DNA from: Histomonas meleagridis
Lineage: Eukaryota > Parabasalia > Tritrichomonadida > Dientamoebidae
DNA: 64,000 bases
Assembly: GCA_020186115.1 (NCBI GenBank)
Contig: WSYJ01000186.1
Span: 2,835,501 to 2,899,500, forward strand
Reading direction: 5' to 3'
The notes under the pieces: generated by a model
What the model was told of the DNA's origin: nothing
The model's input: only the letters and a program-made list of their open reading frames with translations
The model's database searches: none
Program-made: the position numbers and the translations under genes
Part shown: positions 28,701 through 38,281 of the stretch, piece after piece
Layout of the letters: each line of letters opens with the position of its first letter
Numbering within the stretch: the first letter of the stretch is position 1

Positions 28701-31700
28701 TGTGAAATAAATAAATGTTGAATATATTCCGCAAATTTTCGTTCATTTTCGCCAGGAACAAAACTAATAACAGCTAAAATAACTGCGTTTTTGATTATTG
28801 TCTTATTACAAATTCTCATTATACATTGTAATGATTTCCATTGTACATCACAATAAGGAATCGAGAAAAATGGTATAAATGGGAAATAAAAATTAAATAT
28901 TTCCAAATTTTTAAGTAGATTTTGATTTTTCTGATTAATTAAATTCAAAAAAATCGATATAATTAAATCTAAAACTTGTGGATTTTCCATATAATAAGAA
29001 ATCGCTATGAATGACATAGCTAAAGTATAAGTCATAGATTCAGATAATAAAATCGACAAAAATTGCGAAGCTAAAATTTGTGTTTTCGAAGGCCATTTAT
29101 GTACTAATATCATATAAACAGTCGCTTCGATTGAATTAGATTTTAGAAAGCCTTCTTTATTAATCGAAAATGCTTCACTTAAAGTTAGAAAATAATCCAT
29201 TTGAATATCTTCATCAAAATTAGTAATTAATTCAAGATTTAACCAAATCGATTCAGTCATTTGTTTTGAAAGTTCTTCATCTTTCGAAAACTTACTATAC
29301 ATATTTAATAGTTTATGTATAACATTAGTATCGAAATAATCTTTTCTCAGATTCGAAAGTATATAATTTAATAATTTAAATGCTTGAATATTTAACAATA
29401 AAGAGCCAAAAGAATTCGATATTTCATATAATTCTATAAACATATCTAATATTAATAATATATAATGTATTCCATCTTTTGTACTTAATGATCCACAATT
29501 TAAACATTCCGTTTGTGTATCTTTACATTGTTCACATCCAAATAATCGTGTGAAAAGAGGAAAAAGTATTGGTACTGATGCGGGTGATGATAATACTAAT
29601 GAAGCACTTGTAGCATAAGGTATAGGTTTCCCTTTTAATGGTACTGAACGAATTTCAGGTGTAACATATATACATGAATCATGTTTAGCAATTTTAGGTA
29701 TATAATTACATAAAATATATGGCTTTAATTGCATTGGTATTTTATCTGATATCATTTGACTTATCATATTAAAATCAATACAATTTAATATAAATGTCGT
29801 TGCAATATTCGCTGATAAATAATTTTTATCAAATGAACAGATCGATATCTCGGATTTATTTAATGAAAATGATATAGCATTTGAGAATTTTTCGATTTGT
29901 TCACCATTTACATATAATGAAACACTTTTTTGATCTACAATTATAATAAGTGAATACCATTTTTTAGGTGCAAAAATATATTTAAATTCATAATTTTGTG
30001 TAGTTTTAGTATCAGAAATTTGTGCTTTAATTTGTTGGTCATCAAAAAAGAAAACTAAATATGTTCCTTTATCTTGTTTAAATCCAACAAGTGGATTTTT
30101 CGAAGTGGAAACAAAATTATCAATTCTAAATGAAGTTACAAATGAAAATGAATCTCCTAAATCAATTTTAGGACCGAAAATACCAGTTTCATTACCACTA
30201 AAATAAAAATAAGAAGAAGGGCCATGTTCATGAGAAGAATTAGTTAACACACGATTTAAAGTTTCGAATAAAATATGTGGATATCTAAATTCAGGAGATT
30301 TCAGTAAATTAATTGTAGTATAAAATGTTTTATTAGTAAATGACGAACTTGCAATTAATTGATATAATTCCAAAAATGAATTTATTAATTTCAAATCTTT
30401 AACTTTAGTTAATCGCCTCATTATAAACTCAATGACATCAGCAGACTCAAATGCATAAATGTTTTCTAAACTATAAAACAAAACTAAACTAATTTTCTCT
30501 AATATTTCTTTTTCATCATTTGCACCTTCAGCTCTTTTTAATATTAAATCGATTGCTATTCTATTTTTAATTAATGAATAAGTTTGGTTTTTATTATCAG
30601 AGCATAACAAAAAATCAAATAAACAATCGACAGTATCAATTCCTTCCTTATGTAATATACAAGCATTTTTAAGTTCTTCGATATATAATGAATCTCTTTT
30701 CGTTAAAATATTAAATAACATTTCGGAAGATTTTAACATTTTTGTAAATAATTGAATACATTTAGAAAACAAATTCGGTAAAATAATTGGAATTTGTGCA
30801 CAAGTTTTAAATGTTTCTAAATTCGAATTCATTTGAATAATTATATCATTTGGATAATCCGAAACTTTATTCGAAATCATTTCGAAGAAGTTTAATGAAA
30901 AATCGGATTTTTCATTTAAAAGTTTTTTAATGAAAACTGTTACGTTTTTAATGATGTTAATTAATGCATCATGAGCTTCTTTTTCATTCGATTGTATTGA
31001 TAATGCAATATCATAACATTCGAAAACGGAATTTCGTCTAATTTCATCATAAAAAACATCGAAAAGGAAATTATTAACAATATTCGATTGAAATGTATAT
31101 ATTGGATGTCTTGCGATAAAATTACGTATGAAATCGAAGTATTCCAAGTTCACTTTAGAAAACTCGATTATTATTGATAATAAAGAAGATTGGATTAAGA
31201 ATTTACCAAAAGAAGTTTCAGCATCAGTCATCAACAATGAATTAAAATATATAATAAATAAATCTAAACATTCGATATCTCTTTGTGTAATATATTTTGC
31301 AATCGAATCTAATATTTTTACTCGTGAAGAATCAGAATTAATAAAACAATTTAACATAATTTTCAATATCACATTTCGAATACTTTTTAATGTTTTATCT
31401 AAATTCTCTATTGAGAAAAATGATGGTAATATTAATCTTTCCCAATTATCATCGAATAATTTCGATAAAACACCTTCCGAAAATGATGAAATTACATATA
31501 ATATAAACGAAACATATATTTGATAATCATTTAAACCAAGTAATTTCTCAGTATCATTACAAGTATTAAATAAATTCCGTAATATAATAATAGGATCATC
31601 AAGATTTTCAACTATAGTTACAACAAGTTTTGCAGGTTCAAATATTTTCCCTTGTTGAAGTATTTCATCAAGTGGATTCTCACACATTAATATTGGATTA

Positions 31701-32812
31701 CGATTTAAATATTCAGTTAAACCAATGTTACCTAACTCAGTCAGATTTTTCCTTTCGATGTTTTCTATAGAATTATCATATTTAAGAACATCGAATGAAA
31801 AGTTCTTTATGACCCAAATTATGAATTCATGTAAATTCGATAAATATGACTCAAAAACTTTACTATTATGAATGTTAGAAACACAACGCTCAAAGACACG
31901 TAATGAAAGAATTCCAATTTGATATTTCTCATCACGTCCAATGTTTTCTGCTTTCGGTACTGAGATTAATATTTCGGCTACATTAGGAAAGATATAAATA
32001 AAGTCTTCGTTAGTTAATAACCCAATGTTGAAAGATATCGTTGTTAAAAATGATTTGATCACAATAAAAATGGATGTGCTCCATGTAGCAGATGAATTAG
32101 TGCTAAGAATTAGACCAAAATATTTAATGGTGTTACTCATTATGAAGACTTTACTTGATTGTTCGATTTTAGAATTAAGAAATTGGAAAAGTGAAAGAAT
32201 GAAATCAAATGATTGGGTTTGGATGGGAGAACTGTTCTTGAAAAGCTTTTGATGATTGGTAGAAAAGCTTTGAAGAAGTTGGTCAAAAATTTGGAAAAAG
32301 TCATTAAGATATTCTTCTGAAAATTGTGAAAAGAAACTTGACATAGATGAGAGATTCTTGAAAATAAGGAGTGAAGATTGGTTTCCTGAGAGTGCGCCTT
32401 GGACTATTTCAGAAAAATGGTGATTAATCATGATTAAATATCGCATGGTAAAATAGAATATAGATTTGATTGATTTCTTTGCGTTCTTCGTAAATTCTAT
32501 CTTACCTACATCATGGAAAATGAGAATGAACTCTGGTATGATTTGTTGATCAATCCCAAATAATGAAATTAATTGTTTTTGTAATTGTGCTTTGGTATTT
32601 ACATCTTTAATGCATTTCAGAAATAAGGCCTTTTTAACTGGAGTAAACTGGATTGTAGAAATGTATTTGCTTAATTGTGGGAAACATGAAGAAAAATTTT
32701 TTGGTGGAATAATTTCCCTAAGATAATATTTACCCCATATTAAGTACAATGGATTTGCATCAAGTTTTTGAACCTTTGATTTGAGGGTGTCGTAGAGCTT
32801 GTTTTTTTCCAT
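25751..32812 (-). CDS. Giant BEACH-WD40 protein (Lyst/neurobeachin-like)
   Basis: A 2,353-residue protein. The first ~860 residues are a helical repeat region. Residues ~866-1030 look like a concanavalin-A/LamG beta-sandwich (FYFSGNETGIFGP, TYLVFFFDDQQIKA, WYSLIIIVDQKSVSLYVNGE). More helical repeats follow, then a PH-BEACH-type domain near 1787-1864 (KGQIIAYENSLMFYS), a BEACH domain near 1894-2070 (WQNCKISNYEFIYYINIIFGRTFNDLDQYP, IGVPELYTLPQIF, MELPDWA) and WD40 repeats to the end. BEACH proteins act in vesicle and lysosome traffic. The BEACH core is shortened, as described in the findings. The BTB/kelch, FYVE and kinase types do not fit. A Myb box (CAATCGTTAG) and TCAC precede the ATG. Confidence 0.88.
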   Translation of the reverse strand: MEKNKLYDTLKSKVQKLDANPLYLIWGKYYLREIIPPKNFSSCFPQLSKYISTIQFTPVKKALFLKCIKDVNTKAQLQKQLISLFGIDQQIIPEFILIFHDVGKIEFTKNAKKSIKSIFYFTMRYLIMINHHFSEIVQGALSGNQSSLLIFKNLSSMSSFFSQFSEEYLNDFFQIFDQLLQSFSTNHQKLFKNSSPIQTQSFDFILSLFQFLNSKIEQSSKVFIMSNTIKYFGLILSTNSSATWSTSIFIVIKSFLTTISFNIGLLTNEDFIYIFPNVAEILISVPKAENIGRDEKYQIGILSLRVFERCVSNIHNSKVFESYLSNLHEFIIWVIKNFSFDVLKYDNSIENIERKNLTELGNIGLTEYLNRNPILMCENPLDEILQQGKIFEPAKLVVTIVENLDDPIIILRNLFNTCNDTEKLLGLNDYQIYVSFILYVISSFSEGVLSKLFDDNWERLILPSFFSIENLDKTLKSIRNVILKIMLNCFINSDSSRVKILDSIAKYITQRDIECLDLFIIYFNSLLMTDAETSFGKFLIQSSLLSIIIEFSKVNLEYFDFIRNFIARHPIYTFQSNIVNNFLFDVFYDEIRRNSVFECYDIALSIQSNEKEAHDALINIIKNVTVFIKKLLNEKSDFSLNFFEMISNKVSDYPNDIIIQMNSNLETFKTCAQIPIILPNLFSKCIQLFTKMLKSSEMLFNILTKRDSLYIEELKNACILHKEGIDTVDCLFDFLLCSDNKNQTYSLIKNRIAIDLILKRAEGANDEKEILEKISLVLFYSLENIYAFESADVIEFIMRRLTKVKDLKLINSFLELYQLIASSSFTNKTFYTTINLLKSPEFRYPHILFETLNRVLTNSSHEHGPSSYFYFSGNETGIFGPKIDLGDSFSFVTSFRIDNFVSTSKNPLVGFKQDKGTYLVFFFDDQQIKAQISDTKTTQNYEFKYIFAPKKWYSLIIIVDQKSVSLYVNGEQIEKFSNAISFSLNKSEISICSFDKNYLSANIATTFILNCIDFNMISQMISDKIPMQLKPYILCNYIPKIAKHDSCIYVTPEIRSVPLKGKPIPYATSASLVLSSPASVPILFPLFTRLFGCEQCKDTQTECLNCGSLSTKDGIHYILLILDMFIELYEISNSFGSLLLNIQAFKLLNYILSNLRKDYFDTNVIHKLLNMYSKFSKDEELSKQMTESIWLNLELITNFDEDIQMDYFLTLSEAFSINKEGFLKSNSIEATVYMILVHKWPSKTQILASQFLSILLSESMTYTLAMSFIAISYYMENPQVLDLIISIFLNLINQKNQNLLKNLEIFNFYFPFIPFFSIPYCDVQWKSLQCIMRICNKTIIKNAVILAVISFVPGENERKFAEYIQHLFISHDKVVDSSYLPLYIKVIDDEKFDNFLQKDLTEIKQLDYWYYWLFLKKVIPVEIFANLIKNEKEILDIFDFLDVYSCEKNIDLTDYKKELLIKLLQKNKLTKEILMVSLHFIFGSTIKPIKNDEVKYLQKNLNLFSSNSLTRKYFNLRVENNELKDFDLIMLLCNAFSSKQCDFEVSLTDTYTIHSYVIFAYLSHIIEKFHPEIQMSVLFNDFLTNCGIHTAYQISSILNSKTSEFNKYLNVFNDDMDSNEYQIFLFEEQFSNYFNKLNPFTSKFRNYIYQSLSVLDKIDVIKDVNNSHELCFKINQAEFSLLENLYNGFISSQQLQINTEKAQNIRIYNNFIRTLEIGCSPWSIKSNTIIHYKMSNYITQKGKRILLSIKNESQNNINNEKAVQINPLKNNNSQVKRYPVKRISKTKIFKGQIIAYENSLMFYSSTENGINQISLSYSRIIFIFKRTYHKEPSIEIFTFQNKSFYFIFDDNKNLNNLLKYLEKQFKNLVVRKSKKYNFFIEMRNINNSVIQKLTPSELFKKSSICNRWQNCKISNYEFIYYINIIFGRTFNDLDQYPIFPILSKNVKSSDFTQQITFPNHKLICVTFNRIEPFATQFSQLYSKEDTNVKIGVPELYTLPQIFKNENNFDFTKDMELPDWAESNFHYSSYCLRSLESKITSKNLRKWIENAFNNLSIDQKHRKFKKEFIPQTYFVNKIIEIQKQFAHCENKLLIDTRTTTPKEIIIPESISGKMLCASKNFDLIVFGTKFDNYISIFNIETQKVTQFTHEISFINCATIIGGLYLLTGGGDSSVRVLKLPSLRVLHISSFHTEPITYVTGNAEVGLVVSLDRNFILTLENLHNGKLIRSIQMEESKSAPFIEVFKSGCLAYVKPDQDISKVYVYDQRGEKINEFEVKGKVVRTDKMQLQFSVDVLALGIEESKTIVLYDVLTCKVIQTIEDVIPEQFCTINSLQSVLAISGSIGSYFFIEMPKE

Positions 32813-33199
32813 GTGATATAAACTAACGATTGCTAATTCAAATTTTATTCAATTCTGATTATAAACCATTGAAAAATGTTGATAGCTTTTCTTATTCACA
32901 AGCAACCAGTTTAAAATGGCGAAAAATACTTGTTTTCCTGAGTTGTATAACTCAAAGTTACTAAATGGCTTTTGAGAAATTTTATAGGCGCTGATGTAAG
33001 TCGAATTATTTAGTTAATTAAAATAAAATTCAGGATAATTAAGATGCAAATCTGAATTTATAAATTTATATTGACTTAATTTTAAGTTTTTTAAAGTATA
33101 ACGGAAGAAGAATCATCGAACTAAACATTAGACAAGAGATACATGAAAATAAATGAAAAGGGAAGTTTGTAAAAAATCCATGTTGAAAATGAAAAAAAT
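32813..33199. other. Intergenic, nothing recognised
   Basis: AT-rich. Apart from the Myb-like box ~12 bp before the BEACH gene start, nothing is recognised. Confidence 0.45.
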
Positions 33200-33272
33200 T
33201 GTACCACCCAGGACTCGAACCTGGAATCTCATGCTCCGTAGGCACACGCCTTATCCATTGGGCCAGTGGTAC
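33200..33272 (-). tRNA. tRNA-Arg (ACG)
   Basis: The minus strand folds into a 73-nt cloverleaf: acceptor GTACCAC pairs perfectly with GTGGTAC, D arm GCCC...GGATAAGGC, anticodon loop CTACGGA (anticodon ACG), T arm CCAGG-TTCGAGT-CCTGG. No CCA is encoded. Confidence 0.95.
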
Positions 33273-33568
33273 TTTCGATATTGAAAGTAATATTTAATAC
33301 TCATATATACTTTAATAATTTGGATAGATAAAAATATTTGGGTCAAAAAATAATAATAAAATCTTTAATCGAAATGTTTTATCTTTCGATTAAATTTCAA
33401 GCTTGAAATGTATAAATTCATTTTTACATAAAGATATCCTATAATCAATTAATAATTTACATATTTCCTTTGTATTAAATTGTATAATATTGTTTTTATT
33501 TTCTAAGTATTAGTATTCATGTTGTTGAAACCAAGTTTTTTTTTTTCAAAATTTTAATTTTTTGGGAG

Positions 33569-34672
33569 ATGTTTTTGCCCAAGGAAGTAAGGGGTAGGAC
33601 GTTAATTAACGTAAAACTATTGAATTTAAATGTACGTTATTATCACAAACTTGTAAAAATGATTGAAACTCAAGTAAAAAATATCACAATAAATGCAAAC
33701 TCATCATTTCCTACCACATATGATTATGATGAATCAGATAATTTAAGGCCACCTCAAAAAATTTTTATACCTTATCGAGACACTGGTGGATTATCACCTC
33801 GTCAAATTCAAAAAATGATTGAAAAAAAGAAAGAGTACGAAAGGGAGTGTGAAAGAATTGAAGCAGAAGCAGAGATTGCACAGTTTGAAGCAAAACAAAA
33901 TGGAAAGCCCATTCCAAAAATTCCCCCACTTCCTATCAAGCCAAGTGTTAATTATGATGTTATTCGTTGTTTTGAGCCATCAAGCGCAACACGTTTTTAC
34001 GATATTCAAACACGGATCAAATCCAATCCATCCAAAAACCAACAAACGCCTCAAAAGAAAATGCACCGTGGTTGTGCTTGTTGCAATCCAGATCATCTTA
34101 AAGAATTAAAAGCAAGAACACGTCCAGCTACCCGAAATGGCCGACCAATTCTTCGTCAAACAAGGTCTCCTCCAAAATCCAAATTACCAAAACATAAATA
34201 CCAATCACAATGGGATACTGTTGATGAAGCGTTTATCCTTTCACGGCCAAAAACAGTATCTCCAATTACAACAAGAAAAGAACATTTTTCACTCCGCCGA
34301 ACAGGACCACGCCCAGGCGGCATTCCACTTGTTTTGGATAGCGTCATCGAATCCAATGCAAAAGGAGATGCTTGGTTCGAAAATGAGATGAAAAAGAAGA
34401 CCATACGCGAAAAACATGAAAGAGAAAAGATGTTACACGAAAGGGCAACTAAATGTAGAGCAGAAACATTGGCAAGAATGGAAAATACATTAAACTTGGC
34501 GAAAATGTCTGGACAAAAATGGGCTTTGACGATGGGAACAAGAAAGAGTGAAAGAGACAAAAACGAAATTAAAGAAAATAAAATACTAAAGGAGGATGCT
34601 GATGCCTTGGAAGAATTAAAGAAATATGATGAAAAATTATATCAAAATTATAAAACAAAAAAAATAGAATAG
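33569..34672 (+). CDS. Hypothetical basic protein
   Basis: A 367-residue protein (337 if it starts at the second ATG, 33659). It is rich in Lys, Arg, Glu and Pro. Visible pieces are a short helical segment (LSPRQIQKMIEKKKEYERECERIEAEAEIAQFEAKQ), a Cys pair (HRGCACCNPDH) at about residue 168, several Pro/Arg-rich linkers, GPRPGGIPLVLDSV, and charged helices at the end. No enzyme motif, signal peptide or membrane segment is visible. The style resembles axonemal or microtubule-associated proteins, which is only a guess. A 14-bp perfect palindrome (ACGTTAATTAACGT, 33599-33612) lies within codons 11-15 of the longer form or 47 bp upstream of the shorter one, which slightly favours the second ATG as the start. 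Confidence 0.65.
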   Translation: MFLPKEVRGRTLINVKLLNLNVRYYHKLVKMIETQVKNITINANSSFPTTYDYDESDNLRPPQKIFIPYRDTGGLSPRQIQKMIEKKKEYERECERIEAEAEIAQFEAKQNGKPIPKIPPLPIKPSVNYDVIRCFEPSSATRFYDIQTRIKSNPSKNQQTPQKKMHRGCACCNPDHLKELKARTRPATRNGRPILRQTRSPPKSKLPKHKYQSQWDTVDEAFILSRPKTVSPITTRKEHFSLRRTGPRPGGIPLVLDSVIESNAKGDAWFENEMKKKTIREKHEREKMLHERATKCRAETLARMENTLNLAKMSGQKWALTMGTRKSERDKNEIKENKILKEDADALEELKKYDEKLYQNYKTKKIE

Positions 34673-35560
34673 AATAAATAGCAATTGTTGATTTTATTGA
34701 TATACGTTAGGATAAATTTGATGAAATATTGAATGATTGTGTCTGAAATTACACGTTTACCTTATAAGATTCATTCTGCAATTATTTTTTTCAAATATAT
34801 GAAGTAACTAGAACAAAGATAAATGCATTTTATTGCCATAAGATTTCTTTCATAAAAAAAACGCTGACTTTTTTCTTAATCTATCGTTAATATTTAACAG
34901 AAATCAACCGTATTAATACGGTTTTTTTTTGAATCTGACAAAGTGTTTCAATGACCTCTAAAAAAACGTTCCACAAAATCAATGGACAATAAATCTATGG
35001 TTCTTTCCTATTGGGGATTTTTATAGATATTTAATTGAGATATAAAATATAAATAACTGATAGATTCCAAATGAATTATATTATTAACTAAGTGGATGGA
35101 GTTATCGATATTTTTTGATTCAGAAGACGTTGAAAAACTGTGATTATAGAAAAATTTCTTATCAAAAACTGTGACCAAAGACATCTAAAAAATAAAATTT
35201 ATGGTATTATAATCTTTTTTCGGAATAACAAGTGGCTCTATAATAACAAAATATTAAATATACCTCGTGTGGGCATTGTGTGTAACATGTTTTTATCGAT
35301 TTGTTACCTTCTCATATTTTTTACGAGGAAAAGCAGTGTACTATAATAAATTGAGACAGTAAACAACAATTTGCTTTTTGAAATCATTTCAAAATTCGAT
35401 CAGTTGTTCGTCTAATTTTAGAAGTAATTGAATGAACCAGTTTTTTACAACGAATATACTTCTCAAAAAGCAGTTGTAATGATCAAAAGATATTGTTATC
35501 ATTTTATCAAAATTTTGATTTTTCAATGCCTTTGTTTGAATTGTTCCACAATCTGGTAAA
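34673..35560. other. Long intergenic region with an 18-bp palindrome
   Basis: About 890 AT-rich bp. It holds the perfect 18-bp palindrome AACCGTATTAATACGGTT at 34906-34923, made of two head-to-head Myb-like boxes, and CTATCGTTAA at 34881-34890. A 68-codon frame near 35140-35346 has no coding character. Confidence 0.45.
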
Positions 35561-37033
35561 ATGTCGAGCGAAGAGCTTAAAATAAGGGGCAAAGCAGCAC
35601 TAGCATCGCACGAATATGAAAAAGCCATTTCCCTATACACAGAAGCAATAGAACTAAACCCACAAGATCAGAAACTTTATGCAAATAGAAGTGGTGCATA
35701 CTTATTATTACAAATGTATGATAAAGCTATTGCAGACGCTAAAAAAGCAATAGAACTGAAGCCTGATTGGGCACGTGGACACGTTCGTCTTGCTGCGGCA
35801 TTAGAAGGACTTAAAGATTGGGATGGTGCAGAATCTGCTTATTTAAAGGCTCAAAATCTTAACCCTTCAAGTAAAGACATTTCGGAAGGCCTTGAACGCG
35901 TTCGTAAATCCAGAAACCCACAACCAACATCATTTCTCAATTCAATACTATTTCCACCCGATTTAATTGATCGGCTTCGTATGAATCCATTAATTGCCCC
36001 CATGTTTAGTGATCCATCCTTTGTCAAAATGCTTGAAGATATCTCTCAATGTCCACAAAATTCAGAACGCTATCAATCTGATCCACGTCTAATCTTAGTT
36101 ATTCGTGCACTTCTTGAACCATTTCTTTCACGAAACAAGCCACAAACTCCATCACCTCCCCCACCACGCATTCAATCGTTAACACGCATTCAAAAAAAAG
36201 CCGAAGAAGAAAAGAATATTGGCAACTCCGACTTTAAACGAGGCGATTATGCTAGTGCTATGGAGCATTATAAGAAAGCCATCTCCTTAGATCCTCACAA
36301 CATGATTTACTACACCAACATCTCGTCAGTTCTATCAAAGCAAAACCGCTATTTTGATGCCATTGAAATTTGTGAGAAAGCCGTTCAGATCGGTTATGAG
36401 CACAAAGCCAGCAAAGATATGATATCACGAGCGTATCAAAAGATCGCAATGAATTATGCGTCAATTGGTAACTTAGAAAAATCGATTGAAGCACTTGATA
36501 AATCATTACGAGAGAAAAATTCTCGAGAAGTTGAACATGAAAAACGACGAATCGAAGAAATTCTTCATAAAGTTACGACAAACGAAACCACAGAAACATT
36601 TGAAGAAATCAAAGAGAAAGGATTAAATGCAGAGAAAGAAGGGAATATCATCTATGCAATTGATTATTATACCAAAGCAATTAATTATAATGAACATAAC
36701 ATGAACGATAAAGATATTTTAATTCATCGCGCAGATTTATATGTGAAAATTGGTGAATTTAAAGCAGGACTAAATGATTATGATCGAGTAAGATCGATGG
36801 ATGAAAATAATGCGGAATTCTTAAGGAAGAAAGCAAATTGTTTACTGTTGATGGGGAACTTTAATGAAGCAAAAAAGTTTTATAAAAAAGCTGTAGAAGT
36901 GGACCCAAATAACAAATCATTAATCGAAGAAATGAATAGAGCAGTAGTGCAGATTAATAAATCGGAAAATAAAATGATTACGCCATTTAAGTGGTGCTGT
37001 AAATTAGAAAATAATATGCAAAATGAAAATTAA
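35561..37033 (+). CDS. Hop/STI1-like co-chaperone (TPR protein)
   Basis: A 490-residue protein with nine TPR motifs in three groups. Residues ~3-115 are TPR1 (GKAALASHEYEKAISLYTEAIELNPQD). Residues ~122-190 form the STI1/DP domain (RMNPLIAPMFSDPSFVKMLEDI, RYQSDPRLILVIRALLEP). Residues ~215-325 match TPR2A (GNSDFKRGDYASAMEHYKKAI) and residues ~345-475 TPR2B. Hop links Hsp70 (TPR1, TPR2B) to Hsp90 (TPR2A) in the cytosol. Human HOP has a second DP domain at the C-terminus; this protein instead ends with a short basic and Cys-containing tail, so DP2 is missing. Start is the first ATG. Confidence 0.88.
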   Translation: MSSEELKIRGKAALASHEYEKAISLYTEAIELNPQDQKLYANRSGAYLLLQMYDKAIADAKKAIELKPDWARGHVRLAAALEGLKDWDGAESAYLKAQNLNPSSKDISEGLERVRKSRNPQPTSFLNSILFPPDLIDRLRMNPLIAPMFSDPSFVKMLEDISQCPQNSERYQSDPRLILVIRALLEPFLSRNKPQTPSPPPPRIQSLTRIQKKAEEEKNIGNSDFKRGDYASAMEHYKKAISLDPHNMIYYTNISSVLSKQNRYFDAIEICEKAVQIGYEHKASKDMISRAYQKIAMNYASIGNLEKSIEALDKSLREKNSREVEHEKRRIEEILHKVTTNETTETFEEIKEKGLNAEKEGNIIYAIDYYTKAINYNEHNMNDKDILIHRADLYVKIGEFKAGLNDYDRVRSMDENNAEFLRKKANCLLLMGNFNEAKKFYKKAVEVDPNNKSLIEEMNRAVVQINKSENKMITPFKWCCKLENNMQNEN

Positions 37034-37220
37034 TTTTAAGTGTTTATAATATATTTAATAAATGTTGTATGAAATTTTGATAACTTCTGGATTTTTTTGA
37101 TTTGATATAGAATTCGAAATTTATTAATACATTATGAAGTTGCTTTAAATTGATTGGATTATATATAATTACCATGTTTTCACTGCCACGTTTGGTCATT
37201 GGGTCTTTCGTATAATTTTG

Positions 37221-37380
37221 GATATGTTTTGGTGATTTAGAATATGTTTTAATAATTTGGAATATGTTTTAATAATTTGAAATATGTTTTAATAATTTGA
37301 AATATGTTTTAATAATTTGAAATATGTTTTAATAATTTGAAATATGTTTTAATAATTTGAAATATGTTTTAATAATTTGA
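37221..37380. repeat. Eight tandem 20-bp repeats
   Basis: Seven near-perfect copies of AATATGTTTTAATAATTTGA at 37241-37380 plus one degenerate copy at 37221-37240. They end directly at a TAL-type ankyrin codon block, in the position occupied by the 83-nt spacers elsewhere. Similar 20-bp units make up the spacer of the ankyrin gene at 41585-41667. Confidence 0.9.
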
Positions 37381-37381
37381 A

Positions 37382-37600
37382 ACAGCACTTAATATAGAAG
37401 TTAGAAATAATAATATAGAAATAGTAAAATTACTCTTCGAACAAAAAGATGTTAAATTTAAAGAAAAAGTAAATTATTTGAAAAATTTTATATTTATGTC
37501 AATATCTTAAAAACGCTTTATTAATTGCACCAGAAAATGGTTACGTTGAAATAATCAATTTTTTCAATCATTTAATTAGGAGCCATTGATAAACCCATTC
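37382..37600 (+). pseudogene. Ankyrin-array remnant
   Basis: Starts with an intact ankyrin block (TALNIEVRNNNIEIVKLLFE) directly after the 20-bp repeats. A shortened AT-rich spacer follows, then NALLIAPENGYVEIINFFNH ending in stop. There is no DUF3447 head or start codon nearby, so this is a fragment of the same gene family as the intact genes at 45.8-48.4 and 54.2-56.6 kb. Confidence 0.6.
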
Positions 37601-37925
37601 AACATTCTTTGTTTCTGATGATAAAAATTAAGTGATTATTGTTAAATAATTGAAACATTTGCTATTTTTTGAATTTTGAACCAATAAAAGTTATGAGACA
37701 TCAAATTTGGTGTTGTCTTTTGTGAATCATTGAACTCCATCTAATTAGATAAACCTGTTAGATACAAATGAAATTTTTCACAATCCAAAATGTAAGATTT
37801 TTGTAAATATGATTTGGGTTCTTTATTTTAATTCTTGCATCGAATACATTATATTTCTGTAGATTCTCATAAGAGATTTAATGGAATCTTCTAAAGTTAT
37901 TGACTATGAATGAAGGAATAATCTC
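37601..37925. other. Intergenic, nothing recognised
   Basis: AT-rich; no coding or structural signal seen. Confidence 0.4.
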
Positions 37926-38141
37926 TTTTATCAGTTATCAAAAAGTATTTTGAAGCAAAAAATCATCATTGGGGTTTCTGAACTTACAACTTCTGGGAAA
38001 ACAACAAATGCAAAAAAACTGGCCAAAAATAATAACGTAGAATTTTTTAGCATTCCATTGCATTTCGAAAGTTCTTGTTTAAAAATATTGTCGCAATGGT
38101 TACAAAGCATTGAGTTGCACAACATAAGACAAATTAAATAA
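37926..38141 (+). pseudogene. Fragment with a P-loop kinase start
   Basis: The frame has no ATG before the conserved part. It reads KQKIIIGVSELTTSGKTTNA, which resembles the Walker A strand-loop of nucleoside and nicotinamide-riboside kinases (IxGxSGxxxSGKTT), but breaks off 40 residues later at a stop. A complete kinase would be about 200 residues. I call a truncated remnant; chance similarity is possible. Confidence 0.3.
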
Positions 38142-38281
38142 AAAAAATATAACTTTTACAAATCTTTAAAATTATTTACTATAATTTCCTTATTAATTTT
38201 TTTTGTGAAAATCGATTATTTTAATATATACAAAAATAAATTATAAATTTTATTAACATATACATCATAATGCTTTTCAAA

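Noticed and set aside
31128-31523. 131-codon plus-strand frame inside the BEACH gene
   Set aside because: Antisense to a well-supported long coding region and without a promoter or domain.
35140-35346. 68-codon frame in a gene-free stretch
   Set aside because: Starts without ATG, no domain or promoter, composition of AT-rich noncoding DNA.
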